Origin: Hydnum rufescens UP504
Taxonomy: Eukaryota; Basidiomycota; Agaricomycetes; Cantharellales; Hydnaceae
Reading direction: 5' to 3'
NCBI GenBank assembly: GCA_014904985.1
Contig: MU128954.1
Location: forward strand, 70,765 to 134,764
Length of the DNA: 64,000 bases
Of this stretch, positions 34,410 through 47,032 are shown piece after piece. The translations under genes and the position numbers were made by a program. The first letter of the stretch is position 1. Each line of letters opens with the position of its first letter. Below the pieces are notes generated by a model, which was not told where the DNA came from, did no database searches, and saw nothing but the letters and a program-made list of their open reading frames with translations.

Positions 34410-35658
34410 AGTGCCTCCGGTTTGCATCTATTTGGATAAATCAATGCTTGTTTGGGCATTCTTCCAATGACGTAACAGTATAGCACATCTTAGAATGAGG
34501 AGCATTCTGAAGTGATATGGGTATGTCTAAAAACGACTGCAATAGATGTATAAGTCATGGAGATTGAGGCAAAACAAGGTTATGATCAGAGAGACGGGAG
34601 ACGAAGTCTGGGGCCGAGGATCGCTTGTGGGGGATTCTGTCCAGCAGAAGACCCCAAAGAAAAGGCTCAGATAGTCAGAGGATGTGATTCTGGGCCTGCG
34701 GTGCGCTCGTTACATGCATGTGGATGTAGGTACTCTACGATGCGTATATCTTCACCGACGATGCCTTGGTCCTGATGCTGATGTGCGAAGTCAAGCAGGG
34801 GCGCATGAAACTTGGATATCTCCTGTAGAGTCTTAGACGCCAGATTAGTCTCAATTCCCGGACTCGACCCAATTAGTGTGCCCCGCCCGGCCGCATCAGA
34901 AAATATCCCAAGCCCCCCGCAGTCCTCCGCATCCAGGAAATGGAACGTAGAATTATGAATAATTTCCCATTCAACATGAGAACTCGGCCAGCCAGAGAAG
35001 TAAAAAACATAGCGTAATCCAAAAGCAGAAAGCCTTCGGTAGCCAGCGGGCGCAGTGTCTCTGGATCAAAGCCGAGAGACACCACACTGCTGTGCTGAAC
35101 CGCTGTGGTCACCTTTCTCGAACAGATCCCACTAAGGTTGGATGTAACATTGCGCACCAGGAACGACCCGGCTCTATGCAGGAACTTGCGGAAATCCACC
35201 ATGATGTGATTTATTAGACTCCCAGGATTCCATGATCCCGCTTGCCCGCTCAACCGAGCCAAATTGACAGCGCCACGCTGGAGGTGGGGCGAGCCGCTTC
35301 AGTGACTTATAGGCCAATGGAACAAGAAGAATGGTTGAACATCAGACAGCGGACTCCAGAAACAGTCTCGTGCAATGATTTGACAGATATCGAGGTGTCC
35401 ATGGTTGTCGTTCGTAGTCAATCGGCTCCCAAGGTAGTACAAGCGTTAAGTGCTAATCAGGTTGGTGTTAGCTTCGAGTTCCAGGGAAAATAAGATGCAA
35501 TCATGAGGGGTCCTTCTCGCATGTGGGTAGATAATGAGCCGAAACGAGCTTTAGACAATCAAGCGTCGCACGCCGGCAAACACCGATGTATCTGGGGCTA
35601 AAGCGCACCCCTTTCAAGCTCTTCGTGCATCTTCATCGTTGCAGTCAAGTAACGAGGA
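34410..35658. other. Gene-poor stretch, no gene supported
   Basis: About 1.25 kb before the Sec2-like gene. A minus-strand open frame (35262-34873) and a short plus-strand frame (35242-35493) have no recognisable content. The promoter of the next gene must lie in the last few hundred bases; no clear TATA motif. Confidence 0.45.
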
Positions 35659-37527
35659 ATGGGAGATGTATCCGCACCACAGGACGTAGCTCGGACCTTG
35701 GCCAACGATGCTAATGATGTGCCTCAAATTATGTCCTTCTCTAATTCGCATAGCGGGCGGGAAACCTTTGGAGAGACCTTGGAGAGTGTAGAGGTCGACG
35801 ATCTCTTGCTTCAGGCTAAAGATGTTCTGTCACGGCCTAGCACGGAAGAGAATCCCCGTGAACTTCGCGAATTGGCGGAAAGGCTTGTGGATAAGGTGAA
35901 AGTCCTGGTGAGCATTATTTTTCGATCCGAAGATCGTTCTATATCACCTGGCCCATTTTTCGAACCCCCGTTTTTCTTTAGGTTAAAGCGTTGTCTCGCC
36001 TGGAAGAAACTCGCGACGAACTGCAAACATCTCTCACTGTAACGTCCTCTAATTTGACCCTCGCGCTCTCCAACACAGAAATGCTCGAGGAAGCTCTGAA
36101 GCGCGCCGGAGGAGGCGGAGGCAAGGATTTGGGCTGGCGTCGATGGAGCGATCGTGAAGGAGCTGGTCTTCTGAAACGATCCTCCGCTTCTGTTTCGTTT
36201 AGTAGCACTGCCACAGTCCCAGAACACGATGACCATTTCTCTGGAAAGAGGGCATACATTAACGGTACGGAGAGCGAGGCGTCCAATTCTCGCGGTGCCT
36301 CTCCCACTCCGACCATCTCCGCTCGCGTGCTTTCTTGGACGTAACCGGGCCACAAGCGCCAAGGGCTTTCCCCCTGGAGGCAGCACCTCTTCTTCCGCTT
36401 TCCTGCACCCCCGACTACTTCAGAGGGTCGTTTCTTCAAATTTCGGTTCGGTGGCGGCAGCGCTACTAGTGGCCTAGCAAGTAACACCTTCAACATCCTC
36501 AATAGCACATCTCCATCCTCGCTCCGTTATCCTCATCCGGGAATGCTACTGCACGGGTCCAGGGCTCACATCTTGTTTCAGCATCCCTCCCTTCATTAGC
36601 TGCCACCATTGCCCCGGGCCTGTTCCCTCCTGGGGATAATACCTCTCGCGACGACGTCTCTGACTCCCAGTCGCCTGTTTCCCCAACAGATCAATATAAA
36701 CAGCGCGTAGAAGAACTTGAGAAATTGTTGGCCTCCGAGCGCGAAGCGAGGGATGAGGCACTGGCGGGGAAAACAAAGATCGAAGGAGAAGTGGAGAATT
36801 TGACTGCTGTATTGTTCGAGGAGGTGAATTTCCCCTTGCACAGGGAATATGAATAGATCCTAATATATCGATCCCCTCCCCTCTATTCTTTCCTAGGCTA
36901 ATAAGATGGTGGCAATGGAAAGGAAACGAGTAGCTGAGGTCGAGGAGGAATTACAGATAGCTCAGGACGAACGAGAAGCTCTTCGAGGAGCATTGAAAGT
37001 CGTCGAACTTGAGAATTTGGGACGAAAGGAGAAGGAGGAACGTGTGCTTTCACCAAGCACTGATGGGGCCACATCTATCCCTTTTCCGCAGAGCATCGAT
37101 TCCTCGCCTGAATCCGTACCGGCCTCCTCGACGCTTCGACCCCCAGCCTCGTCTAGTATGATACCTCAACCACGCTCTCGCTTGCGATCTTCCATATCTC
37201 CATCGTCTCTATCCACATCCTCTCAAGGATCCCCCACACGAACCCACTACTCTTCAAACTCACCCGATACGATTTTTCCATCTCCCAATCCAATAATACC
37301 TTCTACGATCCCCCGCCCCTCGCGTCGCACGATCGCTGAAGCCTAATGAAATTAATACCTCCTCCATTCCTGTCCTGGCGACTCCATCAACGATACCCCC
37401 GTCTCTAGATGGCTCTCTCCAACGGAATGAAAACGGAATCGTCATCTCCCGCGTTCCTCTTTCGCCTAGCAAAGCGAGAGAAAAGGCCCTGGCCCTTGCG
37501 GAGGGTGATCCTGATGATCGGTCATGA
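35659..37527 (+). CDS. SEC2: Sec2/Rabin8-like Rab guanine-nucleotide exchange factor
   Basis: ATG 35659. Exon 1 ends at 35907 and exon 2 starts at 35982 with a coiled-coil segment (LSRLEETRDELQTSLTVTSS). Downstream is the Sec2 signature: VEELEKLLASEREARDEAL, then GEVENLTAVLFEE, a splice at 36833/36897, and ANKMVAMERKRVAEVEEEL. This long parallel coiled coil activates the secretory Rab (Sec4/Rab8) on exocytic vesicles. Exon joins between 36340 and 36540 are uncertain. The C-terminal part is Ser/Pro-rich. The frame closes at 37344-37346 (TAA), but coding-like sequence continues one frame over (SLDGSLQRNENGIVISRV ... to TGA 37525-37527). A one-base change in the C5 run at 37310-37314 would join them, so I give the longer extent. 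Confidence 0.8.
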
Positions 37528-37804
37528 GAAATGCATGGCTATTGTCTCTGGACAGACAGGGGCGTGGTTTCTGTGTGATTATCGAAGCGATGAGGGCTCT
37601 AGCTTCTTTCGGACGGATCGACCTTCTTCAAAACCGCAGAAAAAGTGTTTCTCCCTCCCTTATCTAGATACCAGTGCTGTTTTTGGTGGCGTACTTCATT
37701 AAAAATGTGAAATGCCATACACATTGAACATCTCAAAACCAGCCATCAATTATCAGGACAGAAGATATACACAAGTTGGGAATACAGCAGGTATCTGGGG
37801 CCTC

Positions 37805-38710
37805 TCATTTCTCCGCTTTGGCATTGGCGTGGGCCTCGTCATTCAACCCTAGCCGATTTCGAGCGATCTAATCGTCCACATGAGAGGACAGACTAAGGAC
37901 GCTGATGGAGAGGAACGGAAGGTCTGAACTTACTTCGACAGCGAGAAACTCGACAGGCAAGAAATTAGAAAAAAAAATCTTTTTGAAGAGGGAACAATGT
38001 ACTCACTTGCATACGGGTTACTTTTGACGCCCGGGGAATTCCAAAGAATCAGAAATACCGAAATGAAGATATAAATGGCACGAGAACACACCGAAGATGG
38101 TATTCTCTTCGCCATATTCCCCACGAGAGTTGGTTCGCAATAAGGAACCAAAATTATAGTCCTGCACCTTTTGCTGGTATCTGTGACGCAGGCACCGCCG
38201 TTAGCTACATTAACGACAAGCCGAAAAGAAGTCAAACTGCCGTACGCCTGGATGAAATTTCGCCACCGCGCTTTATTTCTCGCATTCTTCATATTATCCT
38301 CATCGATAACGGCTAGAGTCTCTGTATTGTAAAATAGTTCTGGGAACTGCGACTGAAAGTCTGCGAAGATCTCGTCATCGATCCTATCATTGCCATATAG
38401 AGTGGTGAAAGGCCGCCGTCGCTTCCCAAGGGGAATATTATACACACTGTGTAAGGCGAATAAGACGAGGGTTGATTTTCTCTAGCAGTCCCCAGTATAT
38501 CTGTGCGTCACATGTAAGAGCGTAGAATCTTCGGTGATGAATCTTAAACTGACTTGGGCATGCTTGACGGCAACAACAGCAAATTGCTTCTCTATCTAGA
38601 AGGACAACACGTCAAGAAACAACGCTGGCAGGGCATATCTTCGCATGGGTCACATCTTCATGATTCTCAGCTTTGTTGGGGTCAAATTTGTTTACAGGCA
38701 AGATGGACAT
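37805..38710 (-). CDS. PBDC1 (polysaccharide biosynthesis domain) protein
   Basis: Small conserved eukaryotic protein of unresolved function. Built from several exons on the minus strand. ATG 38710 gives MSILPVNKFDPNKAENHED. Then follow IEKQFAVVAVKHAQ, IYWGLLEKINPRLIRLTQ, IDDEIFADFQSQFPEL, then VIDEDNMKNARNKARWRNF, AYQQKVQDYNFGSLLR and RGEYGEENTIF, a less certain join near FLPVEFLAVE, and IARNRLGLND, with TGA at 37805. Every splice falls on GT-AG sites and rebuilds the family order (IEKQFAVKAVEHAE..YW, DDEIYADF, W..F, NFG.LLR, ENTI, IEIARNR). The family name is historical and gives no proof of a role in polysaccharide synthesis. It reads towards the Sec2-like gene, tail to tail. Confidence 0.85.
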
Positions 38711-39030
38711 CTTGCGGAAATGGGGATGATCTCGGGTCTTTCCGCACGGCAGTACGGCTCGGCCCAACCACCAAATTCCTAGGCAGGTTCCTACCAAATT
38801 CCTTGGATAGATTGATCTACCCCCGGCCGAATATCATTGTTTATTCCGTGTGCAAGACTATCGAAGGACATTCCCAAGGATTGTGCAGACAGTAACAGTG
38901 GTATGGCATGACATCGGTCGAACGCTGATATGTACTTCAAAAAAGAAAACTTAATTACAAAAGAGAGCGACGAACGACAAAAACCGCTTCCCCCGCACCA
39001 AAAGGCCCCGGAAGGGGACCTGCTGACCCT

Positions 39031-39475
39031 TCATCTATCTCTCCTGTGGCAGCTGGGGCGGCCAAAGAGCCGCCAGAAGGCGGCAGAATCCTCGACAGGT
39101 GAAGAGGGGATTGCTCGAATTCCTTGATGAGATCTGGGGCACTTTGGAGCAATGAAGTGACTTGTTTGTAGACCTAGGTAGTTGCAGACGTCGGTATGAG
39201 GAATGAGCATAGTGTACTGGAAGAACTTACTTGTGGGTACGGAAGCTGCTCCTTCTGATATTGCTGTAAAACTTCGAGAAACTGCTGTATTGGTCTCGTG
39301 TGCGAAGCGCTTCTTTATCTTCTTCACGATTTGAAGGGCATGCTTAAATTCTGGCTGACTTGTTGGGTTTGGGTGTATATTGTCGACGGGTCCGGAGAAT
39401 GTGGGAATACGTTCGGATCAGGACCAGAGGCGACACCAATGCTTGCAGTTCGAGGGCTGAGGACTCATCACTGAC
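39031..39475 (-). pseudogene. SIN3-like PAH domain fragment
   Basis: A minus-strand exon (about 39475-39241) encodes PEFKHALQIVKKIKKRFAHE, then, one frame over, IQQFLEVLQQYQKEQLPY. A GTAAGT donor joins it to an exon starting at 39173 with VYKQVTSLLQSAPDLIKEFE. Together they rebuild a paired amphipathic helix repeat as in the corepressor scaffold Sin3. The frame changes inside the repeat near AATACAGCAG (about 39285) with no intron signal there. The rest of Sin3 (other PAH repeats, histone-deacetylase interaction domain) is not seen between PBDC1 and SET1. This looks like a truncated, decayed copy, though more diverged exons could remain at 39.5-40.1 kb. Confidence 0.65.
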
Positions 39476-40362
39476 CCAGCACTTATCGTTGCTGTCTCAG
39501 AGCAGAGGGACAGGGGAAGGATATCGAGGTAGACTCGATTGATGACGGCCAGTACTAACATATTCATCACAAAGTCAGCGCGCCGGACAACCAAAAAAAG
39601 GAAATGACAAGGGATATGCGTGATTTTCTGAAGAATCGGGCGACGGGGCTACGCGCAAGAATAACAAAGTAGAGAGCTCAATCAAAGGCTTGACTTGCGG
39701 TACATCCCGAGGAGGGATATGACTCGAAATCCTTCGTGATATCCTTGATCATCTCGAGGTACGGAAGGGCGTGTTTAGCCAAAAGACCTGGCAGGAGACG
39801 GGGAGTCGCGAATATTTGATGATGGAGTACTGGGCATCATCGTCGTCGAGATATCAGGTGTGATCATGACGTCAGAGGCAATCTCCGACTCAGCAACAGC
39901 CCTAACCAATCATTCTCTCCTGTACACCTGGGGTCACTGAAAAATCTCTTGAACAACGTCGTCTGTTTGGTTTTGTCATCGCTGCCAAATTGAGCCTTGT
40001 ACCTCATGAGAACCAGCTGGCCAAAACCCTTGAAAAACCAATCCACAGTATACTTAGAAAAAAATCAAGATATTAGGCTTCACTCGCGATCGGAGGAGCC
40101 GTGAACCGCTTCCTAGTCGAAATTATCAGTCCCCGCACTACACAGCTTTGCGGAGAAGCTGGCAGCATGATCATAAGTAATTAGGTTGGTTGCAAAGACC
40201 AACACCCCGAAAAGTAATTGTTCGCTACGGAGTTGGGCGCCAAATACAGTGGTTATAAACATCTCAAAGCATCGAAAGCAAATGGTGAAGATGGATAGCT
40301 ACAAATTATGCCAACATAGGGACAAGGGCAGTCGAAAGCGGAAGACAACCAATGTAGCACGC
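39476..40362. other. Intergenic or decayed DNA upstream of the SIN3 fragment
   Basis: Short minus-strand frames (for example one reading KAQFGSDDKTKQTTLFKRF near 39.95 kb) could be remnants of the same gene. None shows a further PAH repeat I can defend. Confidence 0.35.
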
Positions 40363-43300
40363 TTAGTTTAAGTAGCCCCGACATTTCGGAGATCCACATA
40401 AACAAATTATCTGGAAGGGATATCAGTGAGGCATTTAAACCCTGTTGAGGAACGGGACTGACTTTTTCCTGCTCAATGGGGAAGTGATAGTCTACATCAG
40501 ATAGACGTCGTGAGCCTCGGCACATTCTTTCCGCCATGGTTGATGAACGCACCATATGTTATTTCATCACCAGGTTCTATGTTAGTCTTCGCATAAATGA
40601 CAATTTTCTTCTCCCCATTGATGGTAATAATTTTGGCGGTGCAATTTGGCGTGCAGCAATGGTTGATCAGCCGACTGTCATGGGCACATCAGGTCAATAC
40701 GTTGTCCTCAAGGAAAGCCTAGCTGCCAACGAACGTACCCCAGATTACCCTTCTTCGTGGCATCCACCACCGCATCGTCATCAACTCTGAAGAGATAACT
40801 GCTGCCAATACCAGTGCGCTCGTAATATTTCTCGCGCTTGTCGGCCACTTGCTGCCGGATAACCTCCCCCACGTACTCAATGACCATTTCCCCAGAGGAT
40901 ATTGGTTCCATAGCGTACAAACCCCAATCATGAATTGGACTACGCGAGAACTTGAGTTTCTTCTTCCGGGTTCGAAGCTGATTGAACTTCAGCTTGAGCG
41001 TATGGTCCGAAGCATCTGATCCACCGGATTGCGTCAAATACTTGTTCGCCTGCTCCATGCCTTGCACCAATTTCCGCGAATTGACGCGATTCGAGCGGGA
41101 AGAGGTGCCTGCTGCAGCTGTAACAAGGTGAGAGGTTGATGCTGGGACATCAACAACAGCCTTGTTACGATCAGGTAGATAAAGGGACTTCGCTGCCTCT
41201 GGGATCTTGTAGTAGCCCTCGGTACGCGCCGATCCAGTATGGTTTACGCGAAGGAGGGGATGTCGTGGAGTCGGTGGCGGCTGGGGCAGATCTGCATCAG
41301 CATCAGAAAATATTGGCAACCCAATTTTCCGGCGGGCCAAGCCCTGTCTAAGGAAGAAAAGCTCTTCGTCGTCGTTCAAATTCACAAGTCCAAGTTCGAA
41401 TGGATCTGGCGGGGGGGCACGGATAGGTGGCTTCGCTCTCGATTTCGTCTTGGCACGAGATTTCGCCGGTTTAACTTCCGCTTTGACGTGTACATCCACT
41501 GCGTCACTGTCAAACACAGAGATGTCCACAGTTGACGCGCGTTCGACCTTGGGCAAGAGTACATTATCGACCACGTCAACGGGAACCTCCGTTTTGACAA
41601 GCTTTCGCTTCTTCCGCAAGTCCTTGGGCTCCAAGTCAACATCTCCTGCCCGTTTGTGCTTCTCAGCACGAAGACGTTCCTCGGCGGGCAATTCGTCGTT
41701 CTCCTCGTCTTCGGATTCGACCTCCACAGCTTCGGTCGGTGCTGAGGCAGGCTTGAGCCGCTTACGCTTCTTCGCAGGAGAAGGTCTGACTATGTCAGGC
41801 GCAGGAGCGACCGACGCATCACGAGAGCCCTCGTCGTCCGAAGCACGCGAGACCTGTTCATCCACATCGTCCTCGAGATCCTTCACGGGCCTCTTCTTAG
41901 TGAGACTTGATGCCACGCCAGACTTTTTGGTGAACCTGATGTTAAGCACTTTTGGCCGGGGGGTAGGCTCTTCGCTCGATCCTTGGACTTCAGGTGAATG
42001 AAAGGATGGAGGAACGAGGAGTGCATTACTGGCACTCTTTCGTTTCTTCGCTCTAAAGTCGTCGATGTTCACCCTAACGCGTCGATTGATAACACGTTCG
42101 CGAAGATCTCGTGCGAGGACGGTTTTGAGCTCGTCGAGGATCATATCACGTGCTTGGGCCACCACGTCATCAGTGGTCAGTTCTCGCGGAGGCTGGGCTT
42201 TCGTGAGAGGCGCGATTTCATCAAGTGAGGGGGGCGGTTTCGAAGTGAGGATAATTGTGTGGTGTCCAAAAGGCTTCTTTTCCAATACGACAGCTGCACG
42301 TCGAGCAGTGGTGGGCGACGGGAACGTAATATACCAGCCAATATTATCATACAGGATCTGAAGTACGACACTCGGACGTCAGAAACTTCCGCAGTAAATA
42401 TCAAAGACACAGTGAAACGCACCTGTTCCGGGATGAAATTATTTTCGGCGAAGAAATCCCTCAAATCGTTAGTAGATACACGAGCTGAACGGGGTAATGA
42501 GGTGCGCGCTATGAAGATATGATCGTTGCCGTTCTTCGCAAGTTCCCGCAAGATGTCTTGGTGGCGCTCGTCTTCTTCCTGAGCAGTCCATGTATTGGCG
42601 CCAGAGTTGGAAAGTGCACGACGATCATGTCCAGGATGCGGCCGTCGTTGTCGATGAATGGGAGAAGGAGAACGATCATGAGTGGGCGTTGAATCTGACG
42701 GATATGAATGCTGGTGAGGACGAGACTGATGTGGATGGGGACTGTAATGCTGCTCTTGATGGTCAGGTGACCGATCAGAGGAATGAGGATGAGCACGAGA
42801 AGTAGATGCTGAAGCTTGAGGCACAAATGTGAAGGTCTGTGCGGGGCGAGGAGGTAGCGAAGGGTGTAGTGGGGTAGGCGTTGGTGTAGACGGATCAGAA
42901 CCAAGGAGTTTCGCCTTTGCCAGAGAAGATGATGCGACAACGGTTGCGCTCGAACGCGATGCATGGCTGGGAGCGGCAGTGGATTCTTTATCTTTTGCCT
43001 TCAATTTGTGTCGCTCTGCACGCCTTCGGTCGCATTCAGCCAACACGACGGCTTTGCATTTTTTCCCCTGCCCATCCATCTCAACTTTGACGTTCTGTCC
43101 CTCCTGTCCAATGCCCACACGTTGCCCGTTAACTTTTTTGATAGCTTCGAGAGCCGCCAGTTGCCCGCGACCACCTTCTTGATCATCACCTTCGTATTTT
43201 ATCCAGCATATGCCCAGAGGGGCACCAGTCGCGCTGTCTACTTGCAATTGAAAATCGTCAATCCGGCCATATGATGTGAAGTGCCGCTTGATATGATGCG

Positions 43301-44322
43301 TGGGTGTAAGAGGCGATAATGAGGTGACGAGGATCGCTCGCGGAGGCGGTGGTGGAGGGGGACCTGGAGAGTTCTCATCCCACTGGCCACATGGTTAATC
43401 TTGGCAGCATGTGACTTCATGCAAGACATACCTTGTACTCTGGAACCACGTAAAACTCGGCTCGGTATTTTCGAAACCCCTTTCCAATGCGATCTTTTTC
43501 GGTCATTGATTTTCGCGGGTCGCATACTACGATGGGCTGCTCGCCGTCCCGCACTTGACCATTCACTCGACGAATTACTTCCTTTCCCTTTCGCGATGAG
43601 GACATGTCGATCACAGGATCGTACAGCACTTTATACGAAGGGGCCAGCTCAACATCATCGTATGGTGGCGGCGGCGGCGGCGGTAAAATAACGGGATCTG
43701 GAGCAACAGACGCCGTGGGGGATAGAGGTTGAGCCTCAGTCGGAGGAGTTCCAGGAGGCGGGGGAGGTGGTGCATCGGATGGAGGGGGAGGGGTGGGAGG
43801 TGGTGGTGTATGCCTGGGATATGGCGTAGTGGGTGGTGGTGGCGGTGGTTTAGTGGGCTCTTTCGGTGGGGATACGGGCCCTATAGGGCTGATCGCAGCC
43901 CAACTGGATGGCGTATCTGGTGTCGGATACGCTTCCCTACCATTGAGACTTTTGCTCGACGAGCCGTTAGGCTCGTGTGCCGATGGCGCTTCTGGGCGCG
44001 TTCTACGCTCAAGTTCAAATACATCCTCTAGGGCCGTTGGGGGATGTGGACGTGTAGCAGACGACGAAAGGATGAGGCCGAAGCCCTCTGATGCGCCGTT
44101 GACAACCGTGCGAGCCTTGGGAGGAGAAGAATTCGATCCTTCAGCCTTCGAGTTCGAGTTTCCAGATGAGAACGAAAATTTGATTGGTTTTCGCACGATC
44201 TGCGGGGTAAGGGCTTCTGTCAAAGCTGTGGGAGGGCTTTCAGAAGAGACAGTGGCAATATTGAGAGCTCGCGGCGCTGCAGGTGGCGGTTTGTGATATG
44301 AATCTTTGTCAGAGGCCGCCAT
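40363..44322 (-). CDS. SET1: Set1, COMPASS histone H3K4 methyltransferase
   Basis: ATG 44322 ([20 protein letters not shown]). A Pro-rich N-terminal third ([10 protein letters not shown] and similar) is followed by [12 protein letters not shown], an intron, and an RNA-recognition motif ([20 protein letters not shown] ... GICWIKYEG). Next are a second, Set1-specific fold with [20 protein letters not shown] and a long charged, Lys-rich linker. The n-SET region ([19 protein letters not shown]) leads into the catalytic SET domain: [68 protein letters not shown]. Post-[18 protein letters not shown] ends at TAA 40363. The NHCC and zinc-binding CxCxxxxC residues are intact. SET-domain introns fall at LG|RL, TY|DY and EK|II. 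It trimethylates H3K4 at active promoters within COMPASS. Confidence 0.96.
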
Positions 44323-45622
44323 TCACCTAGCGAACGACGTCGCGTCCGACTGGGCGTCGAGGAAGCAGCGGGGGCGTCGCTCCAGTGTCCTTAATGGATG
44401 CGGTGGTGGATAAAATATGTAGGGTGTGCCCGGCACGACTTGACGATTACTTCAACCTGTGAAGTCGGCGACTAGCGACTCAACGCCTGGTTTGATTTGT
44501 CGCATCTCCACTCCAGTCATGCCTCATGGTCTTATGTAGATATGTACACACCGGCCCAGTCTCCTACCTTCAAGGACTCGAATTGGGCGCCGTCGCTTTC
44601 TTTGGGAGAGCGCCTATCTCAATGTTGTTTCTCAGGGCCCTGCTGAACCAAGCAGTATTTTTAATCGTCTCCCCATACACAGTACAGTACATTGCATGCT
44701 AGCTGAGGTTCTATTTCTGTTGAACATGAATCTGGGTGGCTTCGCAGGCTCAGTCAGCTCACAGACACATACTGGGCACCAAGAGTAACGTCTATCCCAA
44801 GATGACCGAGATGAGTGATGGGTTCATGTTTATATACATGACCCGCGAGCTATGCCAACGCGACGACGCCCTCCACTCGATTACACGGCGAGTTCCGCCC
44901 GAAATACGAGGAAATACGGTACCCAAAGCCCCCCACAAGAGGATTTTTACGAACCCAACCGCCTCCTTCACCCCCCTGCTGTATCGAGACGGCCAAGTGC
45001 CTTATTCCTCAGAAACACATGTCGGCCCATTAGAGATAGGATACCTCCACTAGCACGAGCCAGAGTGTCATGAGTAGACATAGGTAGGATTCATGGAGGC
45101 GGACCTCCTCGCCAGGAAGAAGTGTCATTGGTTTACGAAGATATGATGTGTATCTCCCATCTCCCCAATCCCTGAGTTGTTGGCTAACATGTTAGCTCTG
45201 CAGCCCGCCACCACAGGACTGGTAGCCCTCTGGAACTCCAGTCGAACCAGCCTCTAGTTGAAGGATCTTGGCAAGGAATACGTGAACATCTCGTCGCCTA
45301 GGGGAACATGGCTGATCCTGCTCGAACCTGCAGCATCCCTCATTTGTGTAGTTTCATGCATGGAGTGAGGATCGCTGCATGAACTTAGGATACCTTTTTC
45401 TGATGGTTTCGTTACTATCTCATCCACATTTGAGGCCGTACTTTGCGTTTTTGGTAGTGGGTCGGGTTTAAATTTAGGAGGCATCCGGGTCTTCCCTTGG
45501 CCGCACTGCTCCGCTCCCTGAGTCGACTCCCTGCCGCTAGTATCCAGAACAAAACTAAGACTGGCCGCCAACGACGGTCCCCCGTCTAGAGTCCGAGTTG
45601 CGGGACTTGCCGACCCGGCCGG
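44323..45622. other. Intergenic, no gene supported
   Basis: 1.3 kb between the divergent SET1 and MoaB-fold genes. Short frames exist, such as a 73-codon basic one from 44852 (MPTRRRPPLDY) and a minus-strand one at 45571-45254, but neither has recognisable content. Confidence 0.45.
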
Positions 45623-46891
45623 ATGAATGCATTTCGCCGCCTATCTGGTATTCGCCTACACCTCTCACAGTCTCCAACCAGGAGGCCCTACATGGCATCT
45701 TCTGCCTTGAAGTTTCCAAACTCACCAATCCCTGAACATACCATTGGCTCGGAACAAAGCCCTGTTCGAACTGCCGCAGCTATCATCATCGGGTCCGTTT
45801 CATGCTTAGCTATTTGATCTTGCTCGGATCGTACAATATTTTTCTGCCAGTGACGAAATTCTCAATGGTAAAACGGCTGATACCAACTCGACGTATTTCG
45901 CAACATACTGCTTTGAACTAGGAATTGAATTGAAGCGTATTGAAGTGATTGCTGACGACAAGGAAGAAATGTGCGGATCTTCTTTCTGAAGTTATTCTCT
46001 CTAAGACCCTCCAAATGTAGTATTGAAGCCAGTCGACGTCTCGTCAAGAAGTTCGACTTCGTCGTAACGTCGGGAGGAATAGGTCCTACTCATGACGGTT
46101 CTATATCCAAACAATCTGCCCCTGGGTCAATGCTGACATGGAGGTGTAGATATTACATATGAATCCCTGGCAAAAGCATTCGATCAGGACCTCGCTTACC
46201 ACGAGGAGACGAGACGGAGGATGCTAGGATTGACCAAGAACCGGGACGTCCTCAAGAATCAAAACGAGGAACAACAGAAAGCTCGCGATCGTATGGCACT
46301 TCTCCCTTCTCGTGCAGATGTCTTATTCGTAGATGAAGAACTATGGGTGGTGGGTACTAAGCCCACACGCCACTACACCTGAGTTACTTCAATTCCTCGT
46401 AGCCGATAGTGAAGTTGGAAGGAAAGCTTTGTGTGTTTCCCGGGGTTCCAGTATTGTTCAAGAAACTCCTGGAAGGACTGCGACCTTACCTTCTGGTTCC
46501 CGATTCCTCTGAGAAGCTCTTTAGACTGCTCGTACGGACACAGTGAGCTGACCATTTTTCCCTATCCATACTGGACACTTACATTTACACTCTGGCTGTG
46601 CTATCGCAATCGGAGACTCCCTGAATCATCCATTGCACCATTTCTCTCTGCCTTACATCATCGTGTTAAAAGTGACGGGATTCGGGTGGGATCTTATCCG
46701 ATATTTCAACAGGGTGTCACGGTCTCTTTACTTGGTAAGGATGTGGAGCGTGTCAAAGCCCTAGGGGACGAGGTGAGGCTTCCGATAGCCCGGACCTTAC
46801 CACCATAAACGTCATACTGAAATCCGGAACATAGGTTGCTCGCGAGATCCAGGGGTCAATAGTAAATACGGCTACAGAGGCGGCTCAGTAG
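45623..46891 (+). CDS. MoaB/CinA-fold (molybdopterin-binding-like) protein
   Basis: Five or more exons from ATG 45623 to TAG 46889-46891. The fold signatures are [19 protein letters not shown] at the first strand and [40 protein letters not shown] is the GGxGPTxDD loop that binds pterin or nucleotide in this family. These are followed by [18 protein letters not shown] and [19 protein letters not shown]. The domain is shared by MoaB, MoeA, CinA and the N-terminal half of FAD1/FLAD1-type proteins; stand-alone versions like this are widespread in fungi, some predicted mitochondrial. The Arg-rich start ([19 protein letters not shown]) fits a mitochondrial presequence. Activity is not predictable from sequence. 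Confidence 0.8.
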
Positions 46892-47032
46892 AGGCTTTAT
46901 GCGATGTGGATGTGGATATCTCGCCTGTACCCTTGCTTATCTGTCAATGTTGTCTGTTTTTTACCCGCCTGTTGGCGTTATATTCTACGAAGTTCTATCT
47001 CGTTTTTCCTATCGTGCCGCGAGCAGTGGTAT
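46892..47032. other. Short 3' spacer, nothing recognised
   Basis: Follows the MoaB-fold stop codon; no gene or repeat seen before the tandem repeat that starts near 47033. Confidence 0.4.

Noticed and set aside
41450..42001. 183-codon plus-strand frame opposite SET1
   Set aside because: Ser/Thr-rich shadow of the Lys/Asp/Glu-rich linker of SET1 on the other strand.
43793..44296. Gly-rich plus-strand frame opposite the SET1 N-terminus
   Set aside because: Shadow of the Pro-rich region; Gly runs are the complement of Pro codons.
44736..45073. Small basic frames between SET1 and the MoaB-fold gene
   Set aside because: No recognisable content and no conserved splice or promoter signals; cannot be told from chance frames.
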